64,000 bases of DNA from Zea mays (taxonomy: Eukaryota; Streptophyta; Magnoliopsida; Poales; Poaceae). A program made the position numbers and the translations under genes. Positions 20,365 to 31,559 of the stretch are shown one piece after another (positions within the stretch are counted from its first letter, which is position 1; every line of letters begins with the position of its first letter). Where the stretch lies: contig NC_050102.1 of assembly GCF_902167145.1 (NCBI RefSeq), positions 11,036,850 through 11,100,849 on the forward strand, in the 5' to 3' direction. The notes under the pieces were generated by a model, which saw only the letters and a list, made by a program, of their open reading frames with translations, had not been told where the DNA came from and did not search any database.

Positions 20365-23146
20365 TTAGCCATGGCCAGCCTGTGGCTGGCTAACAGATCC
20401 CCGACGTGCACCGCGATCTCGGCAGAGCATCGGAGTTGCCGAGTTGATCGGCTCCAAGTCGTTAGGGATGGCTCTTGCTGCGTCCAAGACCTTACGGACA
20501 TATGCTGCATGCTCTTTCCTAGTACACTTCAACTCCTCGTTAAGATGGTCGACTTGGTTTTCTAGATCTAGAAAAAATGAAAGGTGGTTAAGATTTAACT
20601 CGTGACAGAGATATGAAGGGTTTAAAGAGCTGGAACTTTTACATGTCTTCTCTGACTCAAGCAGGTTAGAATAATATGTGAGCGTAGCGAGTTCCTCGCT
20701 TTTCTCCAAAATATCTGACATCAGAGCCTGGTTGTATGCTCTTCCATGTTCCAATTCCCTGAAATCAAGATCGAGTAATAGGTAAATTATTGTTCCCGGG
20801 GGGGGGGGGGGGGGGGGGGGGGGGCTAGCTGATAGTTTTTAGAGAACGAACTCCTGAAGTTTGAAAATCTCCTCTTTTAAAGCTTCATTCCGGCTTGCAG
20901 CAGTACGTGCGATTTCAGATTCTCTTTGGAGTCTCTCGTCAAGAACTCTTGTTCTCTCAATAGCAGCTTCTCGTTCATGTTCCAGTTCTCTTTGGAGCTT
21001 CTTTTCAAGAAGTCTTGTCCTCTCAGCAGCAACTGTCCTTTCGTTTTCCAACTCTTGCTGGAGCCTCTCTTCAAGGATTCTTGTCCTCTCAAGTGCAGCT
21101 GCTCTTTCATTTTCCAGTTGCCTAAGATGTGGTCAAGTAACAAGCATAGACAATCACACATATAGTTCGGAAGGGGGGAATTTGTTGAAGAAAATCTTAA
21201 GGAAGCCCACTCTATTAGTTTTATGTTCCCTGCCTTCAGTTTGCTGATGTGGGCATCATACATTTCCATGATTCTTGCATTGCTCTGGCATTCATGTTAG
21301 AAAATAAGAAAGCCATAATTACTGCTTCAATTACAACTTGTAAGAAATGTGTGTACCTCATTGATCAATGTGAGAATATCTCCTCTCATGTTTTCATCAT
21401 CCTGGTCAGTCGGCCTTGCATGGGATGAGTTCCCAACCATAAACGAAATATTGGTCATTTGTGCAGTTGGTCCTTGTCGCTGGTACTCAATATCAGAGGT
21501 CGCCGGAGGCCTGAAACTATCTGGGTCCTGCTTGGAGTCTAACTGATTGTGGGCAGCCGTCTCCTCTAGAATAGGTGGTGCTTGCCATACAATCAAGGCT
21601 CCAGTATCCTCAGTAAGACCACATGCTGAGTCAAAGTCTCGACCCCTAATTCGTGACAAAGCATCTCTTCCGACAGGAGTAAGATCCTGAAAAGAGAAGT
21701 CACAGTTTTTCAAGGACTACAAAAGAAAAGAAAAACTACCCTACCTAGGACAATTATGGACAAAAGGTAAAAGATAGTAAACTAATTCCAAATCTCTCAA
21801 ACCCTCATCAGCTTCATCGATCACCTCAGCCACTACCTTTTGTGCCTTACTTTCTGAAGCAGCAGGTATCAGTGCAGTGCTTTCTTCTGCAGTGGTACCC
21901 ACCACTGAAGGAAGGGTTGATTCAGAGGACACCCTTTCCTTCCTCTTCTTCATGGTGACAACCTTGCGCCTCTTAGCAGGAAATATCAGTGGCCTGATGT
22001 GTTCCAGGCTATGATCAGGTCTATCAAATATTAAGAGCAACATGTAAGGTTGTGCTCTTACCATGAAAAGTTGAAAGGAATTTCAAGCTGAGTGCTATAT
22101 GTTAATCATCTAGTTGGAAAAATAGTTCAAGTGGACAAGTAGATCGTTGGCTATTGCCACGGGCTCATGAAAACAAAATATTGTCATCAGTATATCATGA
22201 TTAGTTATCTATTTTACACACAGCACTTCAGATAAAGTTAATAGGTAGAGAAAATGTAATTAAGCCAAGTTAGTTTGACTGCTACAGAAACCCATTAAAC
22301 GCTAAGTAGCTACCACCACCTATCAACCAGCTAGTTAAGCACAACTACGCAGAATGGGGAGAGAAGCAGACAAGACCTGAGCTTCTCCAACGGATTTCCC
22401 ATAAAAATGCCACACTTCGGGCAACACTTTATGTTGTCTTTCGCAACCTTGTCATATATGCATTTCCTGCAAACTGATCAAACCACGTCGTCATAACTCA
22501 CCTATGGCTGAAGCAATGTAAGTTCAGGATGTTTACGAATTGCTAGCAACAGTGCGATTTTTTTTAACGGCGCTAGGCACTGCCATTGAGCAGCTTTATC
22601 CAGGTCCAGGCGACAAAATATGTGCGCATGGAGAACAACAATGCGATTTTGTTTCTTTCTTTCTTTCTTGAAAGCACTAAGCGGTGCCATTGAGAAGCGA
22701 CAAAACATGCGCGCAAGGAGAGTAATCGCACTCAGTGGTTCAACAGCCAATGCAACACCGATTGCAATATCAAAATCGAACGGAACCCAATCGGAACAGG
22801 CAAACTGCAACAGGGAAAGGGATGCCATTCCCATCCCCGGCGGCCAGGACGCCCACATCGACAGACTGGGGGAAGCGCCTCTCAAAAAGGAGTCGCATTG
22901 GAGCTTACAGGCGTGTAGGCACTCGGTGAAGGCGGTGGCGTCACGGAGGAGTCCGCCGCAGATGCCGCAGCTGACGCACGGCGCGACGACCGAGCCGCGC
23001 ACAAGCGACTCCGGACCCGTGCCGCCGCGGCCCCCCTCCCGCGCGGCGGCGGCGCGAGGTGGCTGATCAGACTGCAGGATAGCAGTGCTCTTGGGGCGCG
23101 GGCCTGCGGTCGACGACGCCGAGGCTTGCTGAGCTCCATGTAGCAT
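20365..23146 (-). CDS. Multi-exon gene: DRIP-like RING finger N-terminus followed by coiled-coil exons
   Basis: Exons inferred on the minus strand with matching GT/AG phases: 1, 23146-22909; 2, 22473-22377; 3, 22020 to roughly 21790 (end unsure); 4, 21686-21357; 5, 21284-21262 (23 bp); 6, 21121 to about 20852; 7, 20758-20365. Exons 1-2 encode a RING finger that starts CGICGGLLRDATAFTECLH and continues, across the splice, with CRKC and CCPKCG pairs. Exon 3 begins PDHSLEHIRPLIFP with KRRK after it. This is the arrangement of plant DRIP-type E3 ubiquitin ligases (Polycomb-RING related), which act on nuclear regulators. Exon 4 is unrecognised. Exons 5-7 are heptad repeats with three copies of an E-R-T-R-(I/L/V)-L unit. 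The RAWUL C-terminal domain expected in DRIP proteins is not seen. It may be a chimera or a captured set of gene fragments. Confidence 0.55.
20798..20824. repeat. Poly-G run of 27 bases
   Basis: A single uninterrupted run of 27 G within the inferred intron between exons 6 and 7. Such a tract is unstable, may form G-quadruplex, and may equally be an assembly or homopolymer artefact. Confidence 0.9.
22554..22720. repeat. Imperfect tandem duplication in intron 1 of the RING gene
   Basis: Two copies of a block of about 80-95 bp (GCGATTTT... GCGCTAGGCACTGCCATTGAG ... GCGACAAAATATG) at about 22554-22645 and 22643-22720. They are separated by sequence change and a (TTTC)n run at about 22655-22675 in the second copy. 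Confidence 0.6.
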
Positions 23147-23551
23147 CGCGGATGGGTGGATTCATGCCCGATTGCCCGGAGGGTACAGAGGGGGTTTGCT
23201 GGCCTAGGAGGCTAGACGCCCCTTCGAAGCGCCGGTTCAATATATCTGTATATGTATATTTAAAGTTAAATATTTAAAATTTCAATATCCATTTAAATCT
23301 TATTCGATACATCTTGATAATATCTATATTCGATCTAAATTTAAAGAGAAAATATTAAAACAAATATGATATGAGTAATATATGTCTGTATCTGATCTGA
23401 TTCTCCAATAGAGTCTACATCAGACTATGCAAAGTGAGTGTCTTCTTCAATTACATATCTTAGTAGTCTCTCTCTCTTCCCCATGTTTCGATGACCGCCC
23501 ATGACATCTTGATCTCCTCTCATATATGCTTGGATCTGATCCCACCTAGCC
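23147..23551. other. Upstream region of the RING gene, AT-rich
   Basis: About 400 bp between the first ATG of the minus-strand gene and element L. The first 80 bp are GC-rich; 23230-23400 is very AT-rich with direct and inverted ATTTAAA/TTTAAAT motifs. It would hold the promoter of the RING gene, but no clear TATA position can be chosen. Confidence 0.35.
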
Positions 23552-24654
23552 TGTTGAATCTTTTATGGGCTTGGCCCATTTATTAAATAAACTCTATGGT
23601 GTGTAATAGTGGAGAATACCAATAGTACCACATTGGAAGTCCAAGGGTCTTTTGCCTTGACTTATATGGTGGGATTTATTCCACTTAACTTGAGAAGTCA
23701 AGAAATGGACAAGGGCGTGCCACGCGCGCGCGCGCCGCCGCCGCCGGCCGGGCCGGGCGTGGCGTGGCAGGCGGGCGTGCGTGGTGTGGTTGTGTTAATT
23801 TTTAGCACTCACTAACCGCGTACGTCAGCCGAGTGACCCTGTCTCTTCGTCTGCCGAGTGACCCTGTCTCTTCGTCAGCCAGCCGAGTGACCCTTCTCCT
23901 TCAGCTGTCGACTCATGGCATAACTCGGCTAGAGTTGGCCGACTCTTGGCGTGACTCGGCGACCTTTCTCCTTCAGCTTCCCTCTGCGAGAGGTTAAATA
24001 GAGGAGCGCCCCTGTCACTCGGTACACGCGAGAACACTTTCAGAATCACAGTCCAGCCGCCGAGTGAGGGTATTTCCATCTCATGACTCTGTGCGCACAG
24101 AGAAGCGAGAGGCAGGTGCCTCCGAAGCCGGTGCCGTTTGAGACCTTGCACGGGGGATCGGCAATTAGGTTTTTGGGGAGCGTCTACGCGACTGCCCAAC
24201 GTCTGTCGTTGTCTTCATCGCTGGTTCTTGGTGTATTCATCTCGATCGGATGACAAGAGAAGTTGGACAAGGATCAGGATCCTCGGAGCGCATGGGAGGG
24301 TATGATCAATTCAGTTCATTACAGTTTTATATTCTGCATATTATATATGTCGTATGTAGTTTTGTTCTATCGTATTATAATATGTTATATCTGTCTGTCT
24401 TAATTTTACAGTCATCCTGTTTATATTATTATCTGTTTATTTCCAGTTGTTCCGCAATAATCCATGAACCATGTTTATATACTTATTTTATTTATATGAT
24501 TTACATGCTTCATATGCTTTGTGTTCTCATGATCCATATTGTTATGGATATTTTTGAGATCATGTTATCTATGTTTGATTATCTATTATATGTCATCATC
24601 ATAATGTTAATTTATGGAATTAAAATGGTACGGAAAATGCCTATAATTCTAACA
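23552..24654 (+). repeat. Element L: 5' LTR
   Basis: 1103 bp, TGTTGAATC...TTCTAACA. It has a (CG)n/GGC-rich block at about 23725-23785, repeated GCCGAGTGACCC and GACTCGGC motifs (23825-23970), and a weak TATA-like GTTAAATAG near 23993. The last 400 bp are AT-rich and open in the gag-pol frame from the ATG at 24250. Confidence 0.9.
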
Positions 24655-27600
24655 ATCCAAAAACCTAATGTTAGGCATTTTTCTGTCAGAGGTTTTGCTG
24701 CTGTGCTAAAGCCTGATCCGTTTGATGGTAAAAACTTCTTGATATGGAAAGCTAAGATGGAATTGTGGCTAACTGCAATGTCTTGTTTTCATGCCGCTGA
24801 GGGCAAGCCTGCCAACTTACCTCCTGAGGATGAGGCTAAGTTTAAGGCTGAAGACAACCTCTTTCGAGGAGCAGTAATTAGCGCACTGGATACAAAATTC
24901 CAGAAAAGCTATATCATCCTTCCCACGGGGAAAGAGCTGTGGGATGCTCTTGTTGGAAAGTTTGGAGTAACTGACGCTGGTAGCGAGCTGTACCTCATGG
25001 AGCAGCTGTATGACTACAAGATGGTTGAGAACCGATCTGTAGTGGAACAGGCTCATGAGTTTCAGGCACTAGCTAAGGAACTCGAACTTTTTCCTTGTCC
25101 TTTGCCTGACAAGTTTGTGGCTGGCGGTATAATCGCCAAGTTGCCACCTTCTTGGAAGGACTTTGCTACCTCTCTCAAACACAAGAGACAAGAGTTCAAT
25201 GTGGAGGAGCTCATTGGTACTCTTGATGTTGAGGAAAGAGCTAGATCAAAGGACAATGGAAAAGGTGTCGAGACCTCTACTGCTAATGTGGTGCAGAAGA
25301 GAAACTTCCGCAAGTTTAACAAGATGAAAAACCAAAACAAACCAGAGAACGCAAATAAACCTGTTCATACAGCACAGTTTAAAAAGAAGAACAACAATAA
25401 CAAGGGAAAGGGAGGATGCTTTGTCTGTGGCAGTGATCAACATTGGGCAAGAGAGTGCCCTGATCGCAAGTTCACTCAAGACAAGAAATCAGCTAATGTT
25501 GTAACCACTGAAACTGAAGAAGGAACATCTGGGTATGGTAATTCTTTACCATTTGTTCTCTCAGTCTGTAATTCACCTGAGTGGTGGATGGACAGTGGTG
25601 CAAACATTCATGTGTGTGCTGATGCCTCTATGTTCACTTCCTATCAGGTCGGGAGGTCTGGCGGCTTGTTAATGGGAAATGGGTCGCGTGCTCATGTTCT
25701 TGGTGTTGGTACGGTCATTCTGAAGTTTACTTCGGGAAAGACGGTGCCATTGAAGAGCGTGCAGCATGTGCCCTCTATCAAGAAGAATCTCGTTAGCGCG
25801 TCTATGCTATGTCGAGATGGATACAAAGTTGTTCTTGAGTCTAATAAATGTGTTGTGTCTAAACATGGTATTTTTGTTGGTAAAGGATATGACTGCGGAG
25901 GCTTGTTCCGCTTATCACTGCATGATGTGTGTAATAAACTGGTGAATTCTGTTAATTTTTCTGATGAGTCAGATTTATGGCATTCACGTTTTTGTCATGC
26001 AAGCTTTGGTTGTCTTATGCGGTTAGCAAATATAAATTTAATTCCTAAATTTAACTTGGTCAAAAAGTCTAAGTGCCATGTGTGTGTTGAATCAAAACAA
26101 CCCCGCAAGCCTCATAAGGCTGCTGAGGCGAGGAGTTTGGCACCTCTAGAACTTGTTCATTCTGATCTGTGCGAGATGAATGGAATTTTGACCAAAGGTG
26201 GTAAAAGATACTTTCTCACTTTTATAGATGACTCCACTAGATTTTGTTATGTGTATCTCTTAAAAACAAAAGATGAAGCGTTCAATTATTTTAAGGCCTA
26301 TAAAGCTGAAGTTGAGAACCAACTTGAGAGGAAAATAAAACGTTTAAGGTCCGACCGAGGTGGAGAATATTTCTCTAATGTGTTCGATGAGTTCTGCGTG
26401 GAACATGGTATTATTCATGAGAGGACACCGCCATTCTCACCACAATCCAATGGGATTGCTGAAAGGAAAAACCGCACTCTAACAGATTTGGTGAATGCCA
26501 TGTTGAGTACAGCGGGATTATCCAAGGCATGGTGGGGTGAGGCGATTTTGACAGCATGTCATGTCCTGAATAGAGTTCCAACAAAGAACAAAGAGATCAC
26601 TCCATTTGAGGAATGGGAAAAGAGAAGAGTAAATCTCTCGTATTTGCGCACTTGGGGTTGTTTGGCTAAAGTGAATGTGCCAATCAACAAAAAGCGTAAA
26701 CTTGGGCCTAAAATTGTTGACTGTATATTCCTTGGGTACTCTTTTCACAGCACTGGGTATAGGTTCTTAATTATAAAATCTGATGTGCCTGATATGTATG
26801 TTGATACTATCATGGAATCAAGAGACGCAACATTTTTTGAGAATGAGTTTCCCATGAAGAACACACCTAGTGATACAAGTCATGAGACTATAATTCCCCA
26901 TGAGCACGAACTGTCGATTCCTATAGATCATGCTGAGGATTCTCACGAGCACATCCCTGAGGAGGATGACACTATAGTCACTCGAAAGAGCAAGAGACAG
27001 AGGGTTGCAAAATCCTTTGGTAATGACTTTATAGTGTACCTTGTGGAAGACACACCAACTACCATTAGTGAGGCATATTCCTCTCCTGATGCTGACTTAT
27101 GGAAGGAAGCAGTAAGGAGTGAGATGGAATCTATTATGTCTAATGGAACTTGGGAGGTCGTTGACCGTCCTTATGGTTGTCAACCTATAGGTTGCAAATG
27201 GATCTTCAAGAAAAAGCTTAGGCCTGATGGTACAATTGAGAGGTACAAGGCAAGGCTTGTGGCCAAAGGATATACCCAAAAAGAGGGTGAAGATTTCTTT
27301 GACACCTACTCACCAGTGGCTCGATTGACTACAATTCGCACATTAATAGCCGTGGCAGCCTCTTATGGTCTTATCATTCATCAGATGGATGTTAAGACAG
27401 CTTTCCTAAATGGAGAGTTGGATGAGGAGATCTATATGGATCAGCCAGAAGGGTTTATTGTGGATGGTCAAGAGAACAAGGTGTGCAGGTTGATAAAATC
27501 ATTGTATGGCCTAAAACAAGCACCTAAGCAATGGCATGAAAAGTTTGATAATACTCTTACAGTAGCTGGCTTTGTTGTAAATGAATCTGACACGTGTGTG

Positions 27601-28596
27601 TATTATCGGTATGGTGGGGGTGAGTCTGTTATGCTGTGCCTTTATGTTGATGACATTTTGATCTTTGGATCAAATCTCAATGTGATTGAGGAAGTTAAAA
27701 ATCTTCTATCGAGCAATTTCGAGATGAAAGATTTGGGAGAGGCTGATGTCATTCTAAACATCAAGCTTGTTAGAGAAGCTGATGGTGGGGTAACTTTGTT
27801 ACAATCCCATTATGTGGAAAAGGTATTGAGTCGCTTTGGTTTTAGTGACTGTGATCCTGCTCCAACACCTTATGACCCCAGTGTGCTATTAAGAAAGAAT
27901 CGAAGAATAGCAAGGGATCAATTGACATACTCCCAGATCATTGGCTCGCTCATGTACCTTGCAAGTGCAACAAGGCCAGACATCTCTTATGCTGTGAGTA
28001 AGCTAAGTCGGTTTGTGTCGAAACCAGGAGATGATCACTGGCGTGCTCTTGAGAGAGTGTTGCGGTATTTGAAAGGTACTATGACATACGGTATTCATTA
28101 TACCGGAAACCCAAAAGTGCTGGAAGGCTATTGTGATGCCAACTGGATTTCTGATGCTGATGAGCTTTATGCCACAAGCGGATATGTGTTTCTGTTTGGA
28201 GGTGGCGCTGTTTCCTCGAAGTCTTGCAAGCAGACTATCTTAACGAAGTCTACAATGGAAGCAGAACTCGCAGCATTAGACACTGCTGGGGCTGAGGCCG
28301 AGTGGCTTCGTGATTTCCTATTGGACTTACCGGTAGTTGAAAAACCGATACCGGCTATTTCCATGAACTGTGACAACCAAACGGTGATTACAAAGGTTAA
28401 CAGTTCTAGGAATAACATGAAGTCTACAAGGCATGTTAAGAGGAGATTGAAATCTGTCAGAAAGTTGAAAAACTCCGGAGTTATAACTGTGGATTATGTC
28501 CACACATCAAATAATCTGGCAGATCAATTCACTAAGTGTCTATCACGCAATGTGATAGAAAGTGCATCGAGGGAAATGGGTATGAGACCCATGTGA
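24625..28596 (+). CDS. gag-pol: Element L gag-pol polyprotein (Ty1-copia), intact
   Basis: An uninterrupted frame to 28596. Likely starts are ATG 24625 or 24637, both inside the end of the 5' LTR, giving about 1320 residues; the same frame is open back to ATG 24250. Numbered from 24637: UBN2-type gag, residues about 15-230; CCHC knuckle [15 protein letters not shown] near 262; protease DSG near 318; GAG-preintegrase and H-H-C-C (LWHSRFCHA ... CHVC) near 448-490; integrase core D (IDDSTRF), D (SDRGGEYF), E ([12 protein letters not shown]). RT follows, with [11 protein letters not shown] and the catalytic [10 protein letters not shown] box (27640). Copia-type RNase H has GYCDANW and TKSTMEAEL, and the frame ends after NNLADQFTK. 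Every catalytic residue looked for is present, so this copy could be functional. Confidence 0.93.
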   Translation: MVRKMPIILTIQKPNVRHFSVRGFAAVLKPDPFDGKNFLIWKAKMELWLTAMSCFHAAEGKPANLPPEDEAKFKAEDNLFRGAVISALDTKFQKSYIILPTGKELWDALVGKFGVTDAGSELYLMEQLYDYKMVENRSVVEQAHEFQALAKELELFPCPLPDKFVAGGIIAKLPPSWKDFATSLKHKRQEFNVEELIGTLDVEERARSKDNGKGVETSTANVVQKRNFRKFNKMKNQNKPENANKPVHTAQFKKKNNNNKGKGGCFVCGSDQHWARECPDRKFTQDKKSANVVTTETEEGTSGYGNSLPFVLSVCNSPEWWMDSGANIHVCADASMFTSYQVGRSGGLLMGNGSRAHVLGVGTVILKFTSGKTVPLKSVQHVPSIKKNLVSASMLCRDGYKVVLESNKCVVSKHGIFVGKGYDCGGLFRLSLHDVCNKLVNSVNFSDESDLWHSRFCHASFGCLMRLANINLIPKFNLVKKSKCHVCVESKQPRKPHKAAEARSLAPLELVHSDLCEMNGILTKGGKRYFLTFIDDSTRFCYVYLLKTKDEAFNYFKAYKAEVENQLERKIKRLRSDRGGEYFSNVFDEFCVEHGIIHERTPPFSPQSNGIAERKNRTLTDLVNAMLSTAGLSKAWWGEAILTACHVLNRVPTKNKEITPFEEWEKRRVNLSYLRTWGCLAKVNVPINKKRKLGPKIVDCIFLGYSFHSTGYRFLIIKSDVPDMYVDTIMESRDATFFENEFPMKNTPSDTSHETIIPHEHELSIPIDHAEDSHEHIPEEDDTIVTRKSKRQRVAKSFGNDFIVYLVEDTPTTISEAYSSPDADLWKEAVRSEMESIMSNGTWEVVDRPYGCQPIGCKWIFKKKLRPDGTIERYKARLVAKGYTQKEGEDFFDTYSPVARLTTIRTLIAVAASYGLIIHQMDVKTAFLNGELDEEIYMDQPEGFIVDGQENKVCRLIKSLYGLKQAPKQWHEKFDNTLTVAGFVVNESDTCVYYRYGGGESVMLCLYVDDILIFGSNLNVIEEVKNLLSSNFEMKDLGEADVILNIKLVREADGGVTLLQSHYVEKVLSRFGFSDCDPAPTPYDPSVLLRKNRRIARDQLTYSQIIGSLMYLASATRPDISYAVSKLSRFVSKPGDDHWRALERVLRYLKGTMTYGIHYTGNPKVLEGYCDANWISDADELYATSGYVFLFGGGAVSSKSCKQTILTKSTMEAELAALDTAGAEAEWLRDFLLDLPVVEKPIPAISMNCDNQTVITKVNSSRNNMKSTRHVKRRLKSVRKLKNSGVITVDYVHTSNNLADQFTKCLSRNVIESASREMGMRPM

Positions 28597-29137
28597 GATC
28601 TACTCTAGTGGTAACCTGCTCTATGTGATCGGAGATCCCGTGAAGTAGAGTGGAGAAACAAGCTAGGAGTAGATTGTGAGGAAAGATCCCTTCCTTAACT
28701 CATTTCTGATGCACATCTTTCCTATCTGTAAGGCAGGATGGTATTTTACCTTAATGTATTCCAAGAGTCTTATAAAGGTGAGATGTTGTCCTACAGAACA
28801 TCTTTTGAGGAATACATGTATATGAGTCAGACTGCTAGTCACAGTCTATGGGACTTGGGTAATCCCTAAATACTCATGAAAGGCACTGAAGTGTGACTTA
28901 TATGCTTCTAAACAGCGGGAATACCCTTTTGCAGCCTAGTATCAGCAAAGGATTTGAGTGAATCTTATTTCGCACAAAACTGTCAATTCAAGGCATAGTC
29001 CATTGTTCAGTTGTGAATGAGTGAAACTCTTATTCTAGATGGATGTTCAACTTAACAGTCTCCATCGAAACACTGGTATATCAAAGGATTGTGATTCTGA
29101 TACTTCATCATTACAAACCCTAGAGTTTGGTGGGGAT
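28597..29137 (+). other. Element L: 3' non-coding region and polypurine tract
   Basis: 540 bp after the pol stop without a gene. The purine tract GAGTTTGGTGGGGAT (29123-29137) immediately precedes the 3' LTR. Confidence 0.75.
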
Positions 29138-30298
29138 TGTTGAATCTTTTATGGGCTTGGCCCATTTATTGAATAAACTCTATGGTGTGTAATGGTGGAG
29201 AATACCAATAGTACCACATTGGAAGTCCAAGGGTCTTTTGCCTTGACTTATATGGTGGGATTTATTCCACTTAACTTGAGAAGTCAAGAAATGGACAAGG
29301 GCGTGCCACACGCGCGCGCGCGCCGCCGCCGGCCGGGCCGGGCCGGGCGTGGCGTGGCGTGGCGAGGCAGGCAGGCAGGCAGGCGAGCGGGCGTGGTGTG
29401 GTTGTGTTAATTTTTAGCACTCACTAACCGCGTACGTCAGCCGAGTGACCCTGTCTCTTCGTCTGCCGAGTGACCCTGTCTCTTCGTCAGCCAGCCGAGT
29501 GACCCTTCTCCTTCAGCTGCCGACTCATGGCGTGACTCGGCGAGAGCTGGCCGACTCATGGCATAACTCGGCTAGAGCTGGCCGACTCTTGGCGTGACTC
29601 GGCGACCTTTCTCCTTCAGCTTCCCTCTGCGAGAGGTTAAATAGAGGAGCGCCCCTGTCACTCGGTACACGCGAGAACACTTTCAGAATCACAGTCCAGC
29701 CGCCGAGTGAGGGTATTTCTATCTCGTGACTCTGCGCGCACAGAGAAGCGAGAGGGCAGGTGCCTCCGAAGCCGGTGTCGTTTGAGACCTTGCACGGGGG
29801 ATCGGCAATTAGGTTTTTGGGGAGCGTCTACGCGACTGCCCAACGTCTGTCGTTGTCTTCATCGTTGGTTCTTGGTGTATTCATCTCGATCGGATGACAA
29901 GAGAAGTTGGACAAGGATCAGGATCCTCGGAGCGCATGGGAGGGTATGATCAATTCAGTTCATTACAGTTTTATATTCTGCATATTATATATGTCGTATG
30001 TAGTTTTGTTCTATCGTATTATAATATGTTATATCTGTCTGTCTTAATTTTACAGTCATCCTGTTTATATTATTATCTGTTTATTTCCAGTTGTTCCGCA
30101 ATAATCCATGAACCATGTTTATATACTTATTTTATTTATATGATTTACATGCTTCATATGCTTTGTGTTCTCATGATCCATATTGTTATGGATATTTTTG
30201 AGATCATGTTATCTATGTTTGATTATCTATTATATGTCATCATCATAATGTTAATTTATGGAATTAAAATGGTACGGAAAATGCCTATAATTCTAACA
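29138..30298 (+). repeat. Element L: 3' LTR
   Basis: 1161 bp copy of 23552-24654. It is longer because of an expanded CG/GGCAG microsatellite (29305-29395) and an extra CGACTCATGGCGTGACTCGG unit (29520-29580). The AT-rich open segment (29894-30298) is unchanged relative to the 5' LTR. Confidence 0.9.
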
Positions 30299-31559
30299 TC
30301 TAGCCCAACCAATCTCTCTCCTCCCCTCACCTACTCAACTCTTGCTGCCATCGGAACGCCACAACTGGAGCCCCGAGTCTACGCTCGGGGGGAGGGGGGC
30401 CTTGTCCTGTCGCTCGCGACTGCACCAGGGTTGCCACCACCAACTTCGAGGGCTTCCCTGACCTTGACTCCACGCTAGTGCTCAATGATCGTGTCTCTTC
30501 CGCCTCTACCTCTACCTCCACTAGCTCGTTCACCGCCTCCGAGCCTAGGCATGCTGTCTCGCTCTGCCTCTGAGACCAAGACTGTCGTCGTTTAGGGACT
30601 CAAGCTCATGTCCGACCGACGATCTGAGGTGGAGGACGCTACCCGCGTGCTCCCAACATTCTTCCATGATCTGAGGTGGAGGACGCTGCCTGCATGCTCC
30701 CAACATTCTTCCACGTCTCGCTCTGGATGCTAGCCGACAATACACCCATCGACGACCTCGATCGGGTATCCTTCCGCTTCCCCATGTCTCAAACAGACAT
30801 CGGTGTTTGGCCACGAAGCTCCGCCTGATAGCGTGCAAGCCAACTGTCACTCGAAGGGTTGATGGATGTGAATCGCCGCTGAAAGTAGGAGGATAAATGA
30901 ACTGTGGCCATAGATAAATGAACTGTGGCCATAGATGGACAAATGGTTTTTATGGATGTAGAAGGTAAACTGGTAAAGTTGGTCGTATAAAACTCAATTG
31001 CCACGATCTTTTAAATGACACTTCAATAGTAGCAGGAAACATAAGAGCTCATGAAATACAATTTTATCATATGTAACTTTCCTATGTAGAACAACTAAAC
31101 ACATATACAATATGCACATATGTTATGTTGTACAAAGTCTGATATATGCTAAACTTACTATAGGCAATAATCAAACCCTTAGTGACTTAGCATCAACTAG
31201 CTTTCATCAAACCATATTTTCACATTTTAAGAGCTACTCATCATCTCACATGCATCTCATACGGAGGTTGTCCCCAGTTAATCATCATACATCCATTGAT
31301 CGATCCATCTTTTATCTCATTCACTGTGTTTCTCATGAAGACTCACTTTAAAACAACTTAAAACATCTTTTATAATCTTTTACACAGTATTAACCTATCC
31401 ATAGGATCTCATTTATGATGATCCTCCTATCAGACATCACTCTGCATCATGACATATGACATATGCGAGAGAGAAAATAGTACGAGTGATGCTATTTTTG
31501 GTGTCTCCCTTTGTATTACTCTTTGTCCCAAACATTGGCAAACAAGTCTCAATACAAAA
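30299..31559. other. Unassigned sequence right of element L, with a 50-bp direct duplication
   Basis: The start is GC-rich and looks exon-like (30300-30850), but all frames are broken and I recognise no protein. A block GATCTGAGGTGGAGGACGCT plus its continuation to TTCTTCCA is repeated at about 30619-30665 and 30668-30713 with four mismatches. A short repeat GATAAATGAACTGTGGCCATA occurs twice at 30892-30932. From 31000 the sequence is AT-rich and featureless. Confidence 0.4.

Larger units (their letters stand above)
23552..30298 (+). mobile_element. Element L: complete Ty1-copia retrotransposon with intact gag-pol
   Basis: Full element with LTRs 23552-24654 (1103 bp) and 29138-30298 (1161 bp), one uninterrupted gag-pol frame, and a polypurine tract (about 29122-29137) before the 3' LTR. 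The LTRs differ by a few bases plus length changes in a GC-rich block and a duplicated TCGGC...GAGAGCTGGCCGAC segment, so the insertion is young. TAGCC occurs directly before the 5' LTR and CTAGCC one base after the 3' LTR, an imprecise target duplication. It is not a Sirevirus: the LTRs lack CCGGAC palindromes and pol order and motifs differ in detail. Confidence 0.9.

Noticed and set aside
20371..20397. Inverted repeat GTTAGCCA/TGGCTAAC considered as a terminator or Helitron hairpin
   Set aside because: It overlaps the end of the last coding exon, and no CTRR terminus follows at the right distance on either strand.
22620..23066. 148-codon plus-strand frame opposite the RING exon
   Set aside because: Shadow of the RING exon and intron 1 of the minus-strand gene; the minus strand has splice sites and a recognisable zinc-finger pattern.
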